Shown: positions 35,308 through 46,862 of the stretch, in pieces | Position numbering within the stretch: the stretch's first letter is position 1 | How the letters are laid out: every line of letters starts with the position of its first letter | Source: Sophora flavescens | Taxonomy: Eukaryota > Streptophyta > Magnoliopsida > Fabales > Fabaceae | Assembly (NCBI GenBank): GCA_030762895.1 | Contig: JAUPTC010000271.1 | Location: 1 to 64,000 of the forward strand | Direction: 5' to 3' | DNA: 64,000 nucleotides | Notes under the pieces: model-generated | Database searches by the model: none | What the model was told of the DNA's origin: nothing | The model's input: the letters and a program-made list of their open reading frames with translations, nothing else | Position numbers and translations under genes: made by a program

Positions 35308-35490
35308 TGTTGGAAATTTCAGCCAAAGCAAGTCCCACATTGTATGGGAGCTAACTTGGAGAGCCCCCTTAAACCTATATAAAGAGGCTTAAGGGGTACT
35401 AACTAAACCACCAATCCTCATAAGAGAGAATGAGAGAAAATAGAGAGAGAGCCTCACAAGAGAGAGTGAGAGAAAAATAAGAGAGATCCT
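35308..35490 (+). repeat. Copia 3' LTR, left part (copy B)
   Basis: Begins TGTTGGAAAT but carries its own variants (CCTATATAAAGAGGC in place of CCTATATATAGAAGC, ACTAACTAAACC in place of CTAACTTATCAC). None of the other three LTRs has these. It breaks off at GAGATCCT where the Athila element starts. Confidence 0.9.
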
Positions 35491-36825
35491 TGATAAGCCT
35501 CTGGATCATCTAGTTTTATGGCTAGTATGACCGGGGTTTTGTGCAAATTATATCCTATTTTCACCCGAATTAGATTAGATTGTCCTCAAGCAAGGTTTTG
35601 AGTCTCTAGAGTAGTTTTTAGTTTAATTTAGATATTTTGAGTCAAATAATACACTTATAGTTGTGTCTTTGTTTTCGGGATAAGTTGGAAGGCAAGAGAA
35701 TAAAGAAACAGGGGATTCGCCACGTAAAGCTATACTCGCCACGCGACCCCGAAGCTTGATTGTTCCAAGAAAATGCAAGGTCTCCGGTTCGCCTGCCAAG
35801 TAGTTCTCCCTGCTTAGTCTTGCAACTGACCCCGAAAAGTCGAGAGACGATCACGGCTTGCCCTGTTGGAAGGTCACTACTGTGGGCGTTTTGAAGTTGA
35901 AGAGTCTCGCCGCGCAGCATCCATTCGCCTCGCGAGACCGGGAAGTCATAAAGCATCACGGTTGGCCCCCGATGTTCACAACGGGCGTAACAAGAAGACT
36001 CTTGAGTTCCTCGCCTCGCGAAGGATTGTTCGCCTCGCGAGAATACCAAAGGTTGCAGAGTCATTCACAAGAATCGCGTCGCAGAGAGGCTCGCCGCGAA
36101 TATGCTTAATTTCCGACTAAGTATAAATTGATGTTCAACAGATTGTAAAGACTTTTGCTTCTCCATTGTTCCGTTTTACATTTTTCTCTCGTGTGTTTTT
36201 CGTTTTTGTTATGGAGAACTAAGTTTCTAGGATTGATCTATTGTAATTGATTTCCATATACTTGAGGTTCTTGTATTTTCCTGTTTTGTATGCTTTTCCT
36301 CTTCAATGCCATGCTTTATATTTCCATTTGCTTAATTCAGGAGTATATTGTATTGTGTTGATTTATTTCGAGTGATATCATGTTCCTATAATTAATCACA
36401 TCTGCTTAATTTGCGTAAGATCGTTTTCGTGTTCGCTTAGTTCACGAAGGGCTTAACCCCGTTTGCTAATTCGGGAATAGGGACATGTATCTCGTAGTAG
36501 TGGTTTACGCTTGTAAATTGTTGCTACAACCGGGAGGGGATTAGAATATGCTTAGGGCTTGGAAATTGCATGAACCTATGATAGTTGGGAAATCGAGAAC
36601 AATAGATTAATCTGCTTTTAGCTATTTGACAATCTTTTTAAACTCGCCTTGTTTTTAATCGCTTCCTGTTTTGTTTATTTGCTTCCCAATCCAAACCCCC
36701 CAAAACTGATTTTTGTGGAAAATAACACTTTAAGAGTCCTTGAGAAGCGACATCCGAGTTGTCGCCCTACACTACGTTTTTAAAAACCCGCTCGTCCTTT
36801 TGGCGCGTGGCGAAGCGACCAAAAA
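35491..36825 (+). repeat. Athila-1 5' LTR
   Basis: About 1.33 kb. The part upstream of the TATA box (TATAAAT, 36122-36128) carries a cluster of CG-rich words: TCGCCTCGCGA at 35925-35935, 36011-36021 and 36030-36040, and TCGCCGCGA at 36091-36099. Its right end is placed where similarity to the 3' LTR stops, within about 10 bp. Confidence 0.85.
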
Positions 36826-36826
36826 T

Positions 36827-36843
36827 TAGCCGTTCTTAGGGGA
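36827..36843 (+). other. Athila-1 primer binding site candidate
   Basis: TAGCCGTTCTTAGGGGA resembles the complement of the tRNA-Asp 3' end (TGGCGCCGTTGCCGGGGA), with several mismatches. The position right after the LTR supports it. Confidence 0.45.
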
Positions 36844-37045
36844 CTCTTGTTTTGTTATTTTTGCATTTTATTTTATGTTTTTCTCTTTTATTTTTTGTTT
36901 TTGTTTTGAATTAGTCTGGCTACTAGATCTAAGCTCCTGAACTCGTGAATTTGATCCGAGATAGAAAGAGCATTGCATACACTCGTAGAGAATTTCGGGG
37001 CTAGTTCTAGTAAGTGATTCTAATTCCAAGTCTGTTTTTGAAAAC

Positions 37046-38640
37046 ATGGGAGACCAAAGGACATTGAGGGCAGCTTGTTGCCACTTGATGTGAATTACAA
37101 TGGTTTGTGCATTGCTTATCCTGGTGCTTGACACTCCTTTTGAATTAAAATCAGGCTAATCCATTTTGTTGCCAAGATTTAATGGTCTGCAGGTGAAGAT
37201 CCACACAAGCATCTCAAGGAATTCCGGGTTGTCTGCTCCACAACTTTGAGGCCGGAAAGAATCGAGGATCATATCAAGTTGAAGGCTTTTCGTTCTCACT
37301 CCAGGGGAGTCCGCAAAGATTGGCTATTATACCTTGGGCGAACTCCATTACCACATGGAGCGACTTGAAGAGGCTCTTCCTAGAGAAATATTTTCCCGCC
37401 TCCTGAGCGCCTCAATCGGGAAAGAAATGTGGCATTAGGCAAGGGAATGAGTCGTTGGCTGAATATTGGGAAAGATTCAAGCGGTTGACATCGATTGCCC
37501 CGAAGATCGATTTCCCGAAACACCTCATCAGACTTTTATGAAGGCTACCGTCGATGGATAGGAATATTTTGGATGCTGCTAGTGGGGAGCGTTGGTTGAC
37601 AAGACTCCATCTGCTGCTAAGCAACTCATTGAGAACATGTCACCAGAATTCCCAGCAGTTTACTACGGAAGAAAATTGTTCGGACTAGAGGTGTACATGA
37701 GGTCCACACTTCTTCCTCCCCATGACAGTGATGATAGAATTGATAGGCTCACTTCTTTGGTAGAGAAATTGGCAATGGATAGGGTTCAGCCGGGTGTTGT
37801 GTGGCATGTGCGCTTCTCCTGAGCACCCATATGAAGCATGCCCCATTTTGCAAGGAGGATCATTCTTGAATCACCTCAAGCCTTTGCGTCCATCCGTATA
37901 ATCAAGGCAATAACGTAATGGTGCAGCCTCCGCACCTCTCAACAAATAGGTACCATCCTAACTGGAGTAATCATCCTAATACAGCGGTATGGGAACTCAT
38001 CCCAACAACACCGATGGCACCTCGAGAATCCTCCTCAGTGGCCACTACGCACCTTCCGGGACCTTGATAGAGATGACATGCTCAAACAAATGGCTGCACA
38101 AATGGTTGCACAAAATCTCGATTTCAAAGAAAATTGGACGATTCGAGCTTCACAGCACAATTTCAGCAGAGTTGGGCGGTTTTGACTTCACGAACACGAT
38201 TTCAGCAGAGAACGGATGCAGTATTCGGCATTGCATACACAGATCGGACAACTGGCCACGTCCATAAACAACATACCGCAGTTCAAGGTACAACTCTAAG
38301 CCTGACAAACGGTAATAAATCCCAATGCCTCAAATCCCATTCTGAGTGCCATGTCTCGAGATCCGGAAAAGTTGTTGAGGCAACCTCCGAGAAAAATGAA
38401 GAGAATGTTGAGGTAACTCCTGAGCCTATTGTTGAAGTTGAAGTTGAGAAAGTGTACGAACACCAATCCCATTCCCCTACTAATTGGAAAAATAAGAAGA
38501 TTGGTGGTGAAGACAAGGAAAGGGAGATCTTAGATGTTTTCGGGAGGGTAGTCGTTAATATTCCATCGTTGGATGTGATCAAGCAAGTGCCCGGATATGC
38601 CAAATTCTTGAAGGATCATGCACCAACAAGAGGAAGATGA
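37046..38640 (+). pseudogene. Athila-1 Gag, frameshifted
   Basis: The ATG at 37046 opens MGDQRTLR. Broken frames then give VNYNGLCIAYP-like and PFELKSG-like words, then the gag core with EDPHKHLKEF- and FPASRLNRERN-like words (37190-37440) and AASGGALVDKTP-like (37575-37606). The two longest open stretches are 37592-37822 (VDKTPSAAKQLIENMSP) and 38134-38640. The second ends with an Athila-typical VNIPSLDVIKQVPGYAKFLK. Frame changes occur about every 100-200 bp, often beside CAG, CTG or CG words. Confidence 0.8.
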
Positions 38641-38689
38641 AGACTAATGAGAGGGGTTGACTTGGGAATGAATGTCTCAGCTATCCAGT

Positions 38690-41600
38690 CTAAGCCAGAA
38701 AGAGTTGTTGCTTTAACCCTACTCAAGCACTCGCCACAAAAGTGCAAGGACCCAGGCACATTCACTATCCCGCACTATTGGGGATAGGAAGTTTGAAACC
38801 GCATGCTTTGGACTTGGGAGCATCCATAAATGTCATGCCTACCTCCATCTTTAACAACCTTGATCTTGGGCCTTGAAGATACGAGTCTTACCATCCGGTT
38901 GGCCAACAGGACGATTCCCACCCATGGGAATGGTGGAGGATGTGCTTAGTGCAAGTTGATGATTTGATCTTTCATGCGGACTTCTACATCCCTAGACATG
39001 GCGGGAGAAACACCTTCCAGTAGATCACCTATAATCTTGGGCGGACCATTCATGATGACATCCAAGACTAAGATTGATGTGTATGATGGGACTATGTCTA
39101 TGGAGTTTGGTGGTATTGTGGCCAAATTCAAGATCTTTGATGCTATGAAACACCCATTGGAGGAGCACTGTTTTCCACTTAGTTGCTTTCAGAGCTTATT
39201 GAGGATACTCATGAGGACTTTATTTCGATTTTCCTTTTCTTTCCGGTTTTGATGATGTATATACTTGTACTAACCGCACTAACACCAACCCGTGTTCTGT
39301 TTGTCTGAGCCGATTCAACTTTGCGGGATGATAGTGATAATGAGAGTGAAGGCGTCTATTCAGCGAAGTCCTTGACCCCATGGTCTGCTCCCAATGCACC
39401 ATCTGTTGAGCAGCCACCTCTTTTAGAACTCAAACCACTTCCTCGAGAACCCGAAGTATGCCTACTTGGGGGAGGAATGCAACATTGCAGTCATCATTTC
39501 CTCCAACCTTAACTCCACCAGGAAGCCAAGCTTTTAGAGGTTCTCAAGAAACACAAGAAGGCTATTGGATGGACATTGGTCGATATTCCGAGAATTAGCC
39601 CTCAGCATGCATGCATGAATTCTATTGGAGGATGGGGCTAAGCCGCAAGAGAGCCCAAAAGCGACTTAACCCACCGATTCTCGGATGTGGTGAAGAAAGA
39701 GGTGACTAAGCTTCCTACAGGCGGTATTATATACCCCATCTCGAGAAGTACTTGGGTAAGTCCGGTTGCAAGTCGTACAAAGAAGTCCGGGTCTAACAGT
39801 GAGTTAGAAATGAAAATAATGAGCTTGTGCCTACTAGAGTCCAGAATAGGAAGCGAGTTTGTATAGACTATAGGAAGTTGAACCGGGCCACCGAAAGGAT
39901 CATTTTCCTTTGCTGGTTTATAGACCAGATCTTTGGATCAGTGGCTGGTCAATTTCATTATTGTTTTCTAGATGGCTTTTAAGGGTATTTCAGATTCATA
40001 TTGCCCCGAGGATCGGGAAAGACCACCTTCACGTGCCCCTTGGTACGTTTGCTTATAAGAGGATGCCATTTGGCCTTTGTAATGCTCCGCACCTTTCAAA
40101 GATGCATGCTTAGCATTTTCTCACTTTATTGAAAATTGCATAGAGGTGTTCATGGATGATTTTAACGTATATGGCTCACTCATTTGATGCTTGTCTCAGC
40201 ATAGTCCAAGTCTAGTTCTACAAAGATGCATTGATACCGATCCGATTTTGAATTATGAGAAATGTCACTTTATGGTAGAACAGGATAGTTTTTGGGTCAT
40301 GTAATTTCTAAAGAGGTATTTCACAGAGATCCTGCAAAAATTAATGTGATTTCTTCATTGCCTTACCCATCTTGCGTACGCGAGATCCGTTCTTTGTTGG
40401 ACATGCAGGTTTCTACAGGCGCTTTATAAAGGACTTCAGCAAGATAGCACTGCCATTTTCAAACCTGCTGAAGAATGATGCCCTGTTCCAGATTGATGAA
40501 AAGTTCAATGAGTCATTTGACTATCTGAAAAAAGCGTTGACTTCTACCCCTGTCATCCAGCCCCCAGACTGGACACTCCCTTTTGAACTAATGTGTGATG
40601 CTTCCAATTTTGCTGTGGGAGCAGTTCTGGCACAAAGGGTGGGCAAGGTTGCCCATGTAATTCATTATGCTTCTAGGACCTTAGATGCTGCACAGGCAAA
40701 TTACACCACCACTGAGAAAGAACTGCTAGCTGTTGTATTTGCACTTGATAAGTTTAGGTCTTATTTGCTAGGTTCTAGGGTGACTGTTTTTACTGACCAT
40801 GCAGCTTTGAAATATCTGTTGAAGAAGCCAGAAGCTAAGCCAAGACTGATCCGGTGGATGCTTTTGCTCCAAGAATTCAATGTGGAGATAAAGGATAAAA
40901 GTGGAGCTGAAAATTTGGTAGCAGATCACTTGAGCCGGATAGCAAGGGATGAGGATACTTTTCCCATCCAAGATGATTTTCCTGATGAGAGACTGTTACA
41001 TCTGTATGGGGTAACCCCCTGGTTTGCTGACATTGTAAATTTTCTTGTTGCTGGTGTTGTTCCTGCAGGTACAAGTAGACATAAGTTCCACAAGCTCAAA
41101 AGCGATGCAAAGTATTATGTGTGGGATGATCCCTACCTGTGGAAGTTTTGCAGTGACCAGGTGATTAGGAGGTGTCCCGATCATGAGACGAGCAGTCCAT
41201 TCTACACTCTCACATGCCTCTCAAGTTGGAGGACACTTTGGAACTCGAGAGGACAGCAAGAAAAGTCCTGATTCCCGGGTTCTCCTGGCCCCACAATTTT
41301 TAGAGATTCATATGAGGTATACGAGGAATTGTAAAGAATGTCAAAGCTGCAGGCCCCTGTAATCACTTGAGGGAGTGAGATGCCTCGGCAGCCCATGCTT
41401 TATTGTGAGGTCTTTGATGTGTGGGGATGGACTTGTAGGTCCTTTCCCTCCTTCTTTTGGTTATTTGTATATTCTTTTGGCTGTAGATTATGTTTTTCAA
41501 AGGTGGTGGAAGCAATCTCCCACAGGACTAACGATGCTCAGTTGTTTCCAAATTTGTTAGGTCAACATTTTTTGGGTTTGGCATACCCAGGCCATCATCA

Positions 41601-42412
41601 GTGGACCGGGGCACACACTTTTTACCTTGAGAACCATGGAGGCCTTACTCAGAAATATGGGGTTGTACATAGAGTGTCCCACTGCTACCATCCCCAAACC
41701 AATGGCAAGTTGAAATATCAAACAAGGAGATCAAGCAAATTCTAGAGAAGATGGTGCAGCCAACGGAAGGGAATGGAGCCACTAGCAAATGCGGAAGACG
41801 TCATGGGCCTAGAGGACTGCTTTTAAGACACCTAAAGGAATGTCCCCTTAAGCTTTGTATTTGGCAGGGCATGTCACCTCCGGTGGAAGTTGAGCATAGG
41901 GCATATTGGCACGATAAAGTGTTGTAACATGGACATGAAGAAATACAAGTGTTGAAAGAGAAAGCTGGTTGAAAGGACTTGAGGAGCTTAAGCTAGAAGC
42001 CTGAAAGCTCCAGGATTTATAAAGAAAAACAAAACTTTTTCATGATAGGATGATTCTTAGGAAAGAGTTTTTGTGGGTCAGAAGGTCTTATTGTTTAACT
42101 CACTTTGAGATTGATGATTGAAACTTAGGTCCAAATGGGATGGCCCTTTGTTGTGACTAATGTGTTTTCCTTATGGTGCAATAGAGATTCAAAGTACAAG
42201 TGCCAACAAGACCTTCAAGGTTAACGGGCAGAGGCTGAAGCCATTCCATGGTGTGATCTTGGTATTCCCTGTGGAAATTAATGTTGAGGAGCTCTCATTG
42301 AAGCTCCAACCTATCTTGACACTTAATCGGGGAGTTTCTTTTCCTTTCTCCACTGATTGTATAGTTACATTGTTCATTGGGGACAATGCATGTTTTAAGT
42401 GTGGGAGGAACT
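38690..42412 (+). pseudogene. Athila-1 Pol: protease, RT, RNase H, integrase, frameshifted
   Basis: Protease has active-site DLGASINVMP at 38811-38840. RT shows RVCIDYRKLN (39854-39883), MPFGLCNAP (about 40063-40090) and the catalytic FMDDF (40149-40163). The 299-codon open frame 40372-41271 carries the RT connection, RNase H (CDASNFAVGAVL, TEKELLAVVFALDKF, TDHAALKYLL, NLVADHLSR) and the start of the integrase zinc region. The integrase core survives in overlapping frames at 41380-41745, with KYGVVHRVS and YHPQTNGK. The tail KTFKVNGQRLKPFHG (42195-42245) is the usual Athila Pol end. RNase H is much better preserved than flanking parts. Confidence 0.88.
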
Positions 42413-43782
42413 AGTTGTAGTTTTCCTTTTCTTTGAATAAAGCTCCTGAATAATTGGAGAAGCTAAAGTATTTTAGTATGTTGAGTCTTTTGTTGGCAAG
42501 TTTATTGGATTTTGATTGATGTTGCACGATTTCTTGCTTGATTGATATGTGATGATTCCCCTAGGCTGAAAAAAATTTTTGTTTTTGAAAAGTGATTCCC
42601 ATATGATTAAACCTGAACTTTGAGATTTTGTTGTGATAGCATGATTTATGATAAGTTTGGGGTGATAGGAAGCACACACTAGGGATAGAATCTCTTTCAA
42701 ACAATTTGCATGAATGTCCAGGTGAGGTTTTGAGCCTCCAACATGTTTTTGACTGTGTGAAATCACTTTCAGTTCACCTTTCACGGGTGACTGAATCTCT
42801 TTTGGTTTGCATGATTATGTGTTTGCTTGGATGATTTAGGCGGTTTCTTTGTAAATAACTACTTAGCCTAAAAATAACCATCCTAATGCATGTTCCCTAG
42901 TTAGCCCCCTTTGAGCTATTAGCCTGTTAATTCTTGATAATCTAATGTTATAAGCCCAAAATCTGGAAAACCATGTTAACCCGATCTTAGGATTAGGAGA
43001 GCATGTAATCTTAGAATGGGTGCAAGAGACTAAGTTTGAGGTGGCTACAAGGTGTAATATGTTGTTGGGATTGAAAAAATACAATAAAAAGTTATAGCCA
43101 AAGGCTTGTAGAAAAAATGATGAATGTAAAAAAAAAAAAAGAAAAAAAAAGGAAGAAGAAAAGTGTAAAAATGATAAAAATAAAAAAGGCTGTAGTCACC
43201 CAAGGCAATTGGAAAGATGAATGGGAAAAGGAACTTGAGTGGAATTTCAAAGTGTAAATAATGTTCATGCTCTCTTAGTTCTAGGGTCTTCAGCCTAGTT
43301 CCTTTTGTATATCCCTACCCTTGCCAGGCCCATTACAACCCATAAAAGACCTTTGATGTTGCATGCATGTTTTACGTGGGGACCATTTGGAGATGATGAA
43401 AATCAAATTTTTGGGAAGTGTTCTTGAAAAGTGAAACGGAAGTGCAATATTGATAGCGACCAACCCGAGTGATTGAGTGATATACTAAATGCCCTTGTGA
43501 GGAAGGCAGAGTTGTTTGGGGTTGGTGATCTCCTCTGTGTGTAACTTAGATCCCTTCTTAGATTAATGATTGTTTGATTGATGAAATTCTCAATTGTTTA
43601 GAATAAATGAATGTGGGGATTGCTTTGTTTTGAAAGGGGGACATTGAAGAAAACCTGCTTTGATGTGTTGCTTGAATTTGTGCAAGGTTGATTGAATCTT
43701 TTAAGCTTGCAAGTCTTGAGTCTTTTTGTTTTTTTGAGTCTTAATTTACTGGGGACAAGCAAAGTTTAAGTTTGGGGTATTT
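42413..43782 (+). other. Athila-1 3' non-coding region and polypurine tract
   Basis: No gene or envelope-like frame. An A-rich tract lies at 43127-43150. The polypurine region GTTTAAGTTTGGGGTATT sits just before the 3' LTR. Blocks here (about 42990-43060 and 43560-43740) match the reverse complement of the Athila-2 interior (54830-55560), so the two elements are related in this part. Confidence 0.75.
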
Positions 43783-45078
43783 TGATAAGCCTCCTAACCA
43801 TCTAGTTTTATGGCTAGTATGACCGAGGTTTTGTGCAAATTATATCCTATTTTCACCCAATTAGATTAGATTGTCCTCAAACAAGGTTTTGAGTCTCTAG
43901 AGTATTTTTAGGTTAATTTAGCTAGTTTTGAGTCAAATAATACACTTATAGTTGTGTCTTTGTTTTCAGATAAGTTGGAAGGCAAGAGAATAAAGAGCAG
44001 GGATTCGCCGCGAAGCTATACTGCATGACGACACTAGTCTGACTCTCCAAGAAAATGCGAAGTCCAGTTCGCCCACAAGTAGTTCTCCGCGAGTCTTGCA
44101 CCTCGAGAAGTCGAGGAGACGATCACGCTTGCCCGTGGTTGAAGGTCCACGTGAGTGGTTTTGAAGTTAAAGAGTCTCGCCTGCGAGCATCCATTCGCCT
44201 CGCGAGACGGAAGTCATAAGCATCACGGTTGGCCCCCATGTTCATCTAACGGCGAATAAGAAGACTCTTCGTTCCTCGCCTCTGAAAGGATTGTTCGCCA
44301 TGAGAATACCAAAGGTTGCAGACTGTTCACAAGAATCGCGTCGCGAGAGTAGGCTTCGCCGCGAATATGCTTATTCGACTAGTATAAATTGATGTTCTGA
44401 ACAGATCAAAGACTTTTGCTTCTCCATTGTTCTGCTTTACATTTTCTCTGTGTGTTTTCGTTTTGTTATGGAGAACTAAGTTTCTAGGATTGATCCATTG
44501 TAATTGATTTCCATATACTTGAGGTTCTTGTATTTTCCTGTTTTGTATGCTTTTCCTTCTAATGCCATGCTTTATATTTCTCGTTTGGCTTAATTAGAGT
44601 ATATTGTATTGTGTTGATTTATTTCCAGTGATATCATGTTCTATAATTAATCGATTCGCAGAATTTTGCGTGTGGTGCGTTTCGGTGTTTCAGCTTAGTT
44701 CACGAAGGGCTTAACCCGTTGCTTAATTCGAATAGGGACATGTATACATAGTAGTGGTTTTCTTGTAAATTGTTGCTACAACCGAGGAGGATTAGAATCG
44801 CTTTTAGGCTTGAAATTGCATGAACCATGATAGTTGGGAAATCGAGAACAATAGATTAATCTAAGCTATAGCTATTTGACAATCTTTTTAAACGCCTTGT
44901 TTACGCTACTTCCTGTTGTTTATTTGCTTCCCAAATCCAAACCCCCCCCAAAAACCGATTTTTTGTGGAAAATAACACTTTAAGAGTCCTTGAGAACGAC
45001 ATCCGATTTGTCGCTCTACACTACAGTTTTTAAAAACCGTTCGTCCTTTTTTGCGCGTCTTGCTGACAAATGGCGACA
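43783..45078 (+). repeat. Athila-1 3' LTR, 1296 bp
   Basis: Begins TGATAAGCCTCC and ends GGCGACA. AT-rich stretches match the 5' LTR almost base for base, including TATAAAT near 44394. The CG-rich part (43990-44370) differs from the 5' LTR by dense small indels. Confidence 0.88.
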
Positions 45079-45083
45079 ATCCT

Positions 45084-45351
45084 AGAGAGAGTTTCAGAGA
45101 GAAAAATAGTGAGCCAATCACGTGAGAGTGTTATCCACAAATTGAGGATACAATATTCTTGTATTTTGTATTCCATTATTGTTATAGTGGAAGTTTGCGG
45201 CCCTCGGGTCCCTGGTGTTTTTCCCTTGCTCACATTGGAGGAGGTTTTTCCGTGCTAAAATTGTCCCAGTGTTATTACACTTATTTTTACGCCCGCTTAG
45301 TGCCTATTTTTGAGTTCACAGAGGAGGGAAATTATGCTAGTATTTCCCAAC
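45084..45351 (+). repeat. Copia 3' LTR, right part (copy B)
   Basis: Resumes after the Athila element and its 5-bp target repeat, and ends ATTTCCCAACA like the 5' LTR. Together with 35308-35490 it makes a full-length LTR of about 450 bp. Confidence 0.9.
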
Positions 45352-45895
45352 ACTATGTTCCCGATGATGATAGAATCCTGAACGATTCCTCCACTTCCAC
45401 CCCTATAATATCTTGAAAGGCAGATCTATCACTCATTCAATCACAAGGTTGATCTCCTAATAGACCTAATGTGAAGGAATATGTTCAAATCATCTCGATG
45501 GACGCATTGTACTCTTAAAGCCACAAGCTAGGAACAATATGTAGACTTGGAGATTCCTCAAAGTCTTATCAACTCTTGGAAGAATGAAGGATACCACGAC
45601 ATTACACTTTTGGTGCAGCAGAATGATTCTCTCTCTTCATAGGAGAAAAAGTCTTCCCGCTTCTTCCAGATTAGCTTTATTATTGAGCTATCTTCATTAT
45701 AAGAATGATATGCTGCAAAACCTCAACAAAAAGGTGGAAAAGATTGTAGAAACAGATGGAAGAAACGATGAAAATCTTAAAGTTCTCTCCCAAAATGATA
45801 TGAGCATGGACACATAAAGCCAAGGACCTAGCATTGAAGACTTGCATGGACCCATGACAAGGGTAAGGCTTAGATGAGTTCAAGACACACTCAAG

Positions 45896-46746
45896 AAGGG
45901 CGGAGCCGACCCAAGGGGGAAGCTGGTAAAGCTTGGGCTTTAGGCCTCAAAAAAATTTTACTACCAATATTAATAACTTTTTTAAAAATGTTATTAGTGA
46001 GTTGTACAAAAGGGTGAGTGAGGACCGCGACAAAAGACTCTTCATTTCCTCAATCATAGCTCATCTCACATATTTTACCTAATTCACATAATGATTCATT
46101 AATAAAATAACGTTAATATTTTTATTATTTTACTTTTAAAAAAAATAAAAAATGATGCTTTTCACTACATGACTCATCTCTGTCCACGTGTCCCGGCTCA
46201 TCTCTCTACTTCTTTGGCCTTTCAATCCACGTCACCTTTCTGGACTTTTGACTCATTGTCTTCAATTTGACAATTTCATAAACTCTTTTCTCTCAATACA
46301 TAATACTATTTGTTATTTTGTTTCACAAAAATAAAAATAAATAAAAATCAAAAGCTTCACTTTTGATATTGACCAATTGACATAATGATATAATAATGCT
46401 TGATTCTTTTCCAAATGCATATATCGTTTATAGAAGAATGTTAACTTGATTCTGAATGCTGTTTCTACGGCGAGAAAGAAGTTTTTCAAAATTAAAATTA
46501 ATAAAATGTTATCTTAGATAGACAATGTCTCAACTAAGATTAAGCGGACTTTGCTTTATTATCGATCTAAAAGAATTGTTAAATGAAATCCATTACAATA
46601 ATTTAATAAATGATTTTGCATCCCAAAAAGCACGTGAAATAAACTTTAAATATAAATATAATAATTTTAATAAAAATTTGATTATTTTGTTTTAAAAGGC
46701 CTGCATTTTAGATCATTTTTAGCCTCCAAAAATGCATTGGCTTGCT
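45896..46746. mobile_element. hAT-like non-autonomous element, longer relative of the 194-bp MITE
   Basis: Left end GGGCGGAGCCGACCC followed by AAGCTTGGGCTTTAGGCCTC, and right part AAAAGGCCTGCATTTTAG-like to TTAGCCTCC, match the ends of the MITE at 17897-18090. The interior is AT-rich and non-coding. No clean 8-bp target repeat was found, so borders are approximate. It seems to split the gypsy debris. Confidence 0.55.
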
Positions 46747-46862
46747 TGAAGGTGGTGGTCAATCACTTGACTCATTGCAGCAACCTTATGAAGAGGGCTT
46801 CATCTTAAACCCTCTTATGCATTGAGCCATTGACCACCTAGTTAGGGATCACAGTGGCCAGG

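Larger units (their letters stand above)
22457..35490. repeat. Segmental duplication, copy B
   Basis: Direct copy of 1-13001 with the same ordered set of insertions. AT-rich parts are almost identical. Differences cluster in C/G-containing words and increase toward the copia 3' half. Unlike copy A, the copia 3' LTR continues, is interrupted at 35490 by an Athila element, and resumes at 45084. Confidence 0.95.
35491..45078 (+). mobile_element. Ty3/gypsy element, Athila lineage (Athila-1)
   Basis: 9588 bp, starting TGATAAGCC and ending GGCGACA, flanked by the perfect target repeat ATCCT (35486-35490 and 45079-45083). Order: LTR, tRNA-Asp-like primer site, gag, protease, RT, RNase H, integrase, long non-coding 3' part, LTR. 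Gag and protease signatures (NYNGLCIAYP, DLGASINVMP) are those of the Athila group. No envelope-like frame is left in the 3' part. Confidence 0.92.
30438..45351 (+). mobile_element. Ty1/copia element, copy B, with an Athila element nested in its 3' LTR
   Basis: 5' LTR, primer site, gag-pol and polypurine tract as in copy A. The 3' LTR is split: 35308-35490 and 45084-45351, around the Athila insertion at 35491-45078. Flanks of the whole element (TCTTT before 30438, CTATG after 45351) do not form a target duplication, which points to recombination between elements or loss of one flank. Confidence 0.88.

Noticed and set aside
42413..43782. Envelope-like gene expected in some Athila elements
   Set aside because: No frame above about 100 codons and no membrane-protein pattern on the plus strand.
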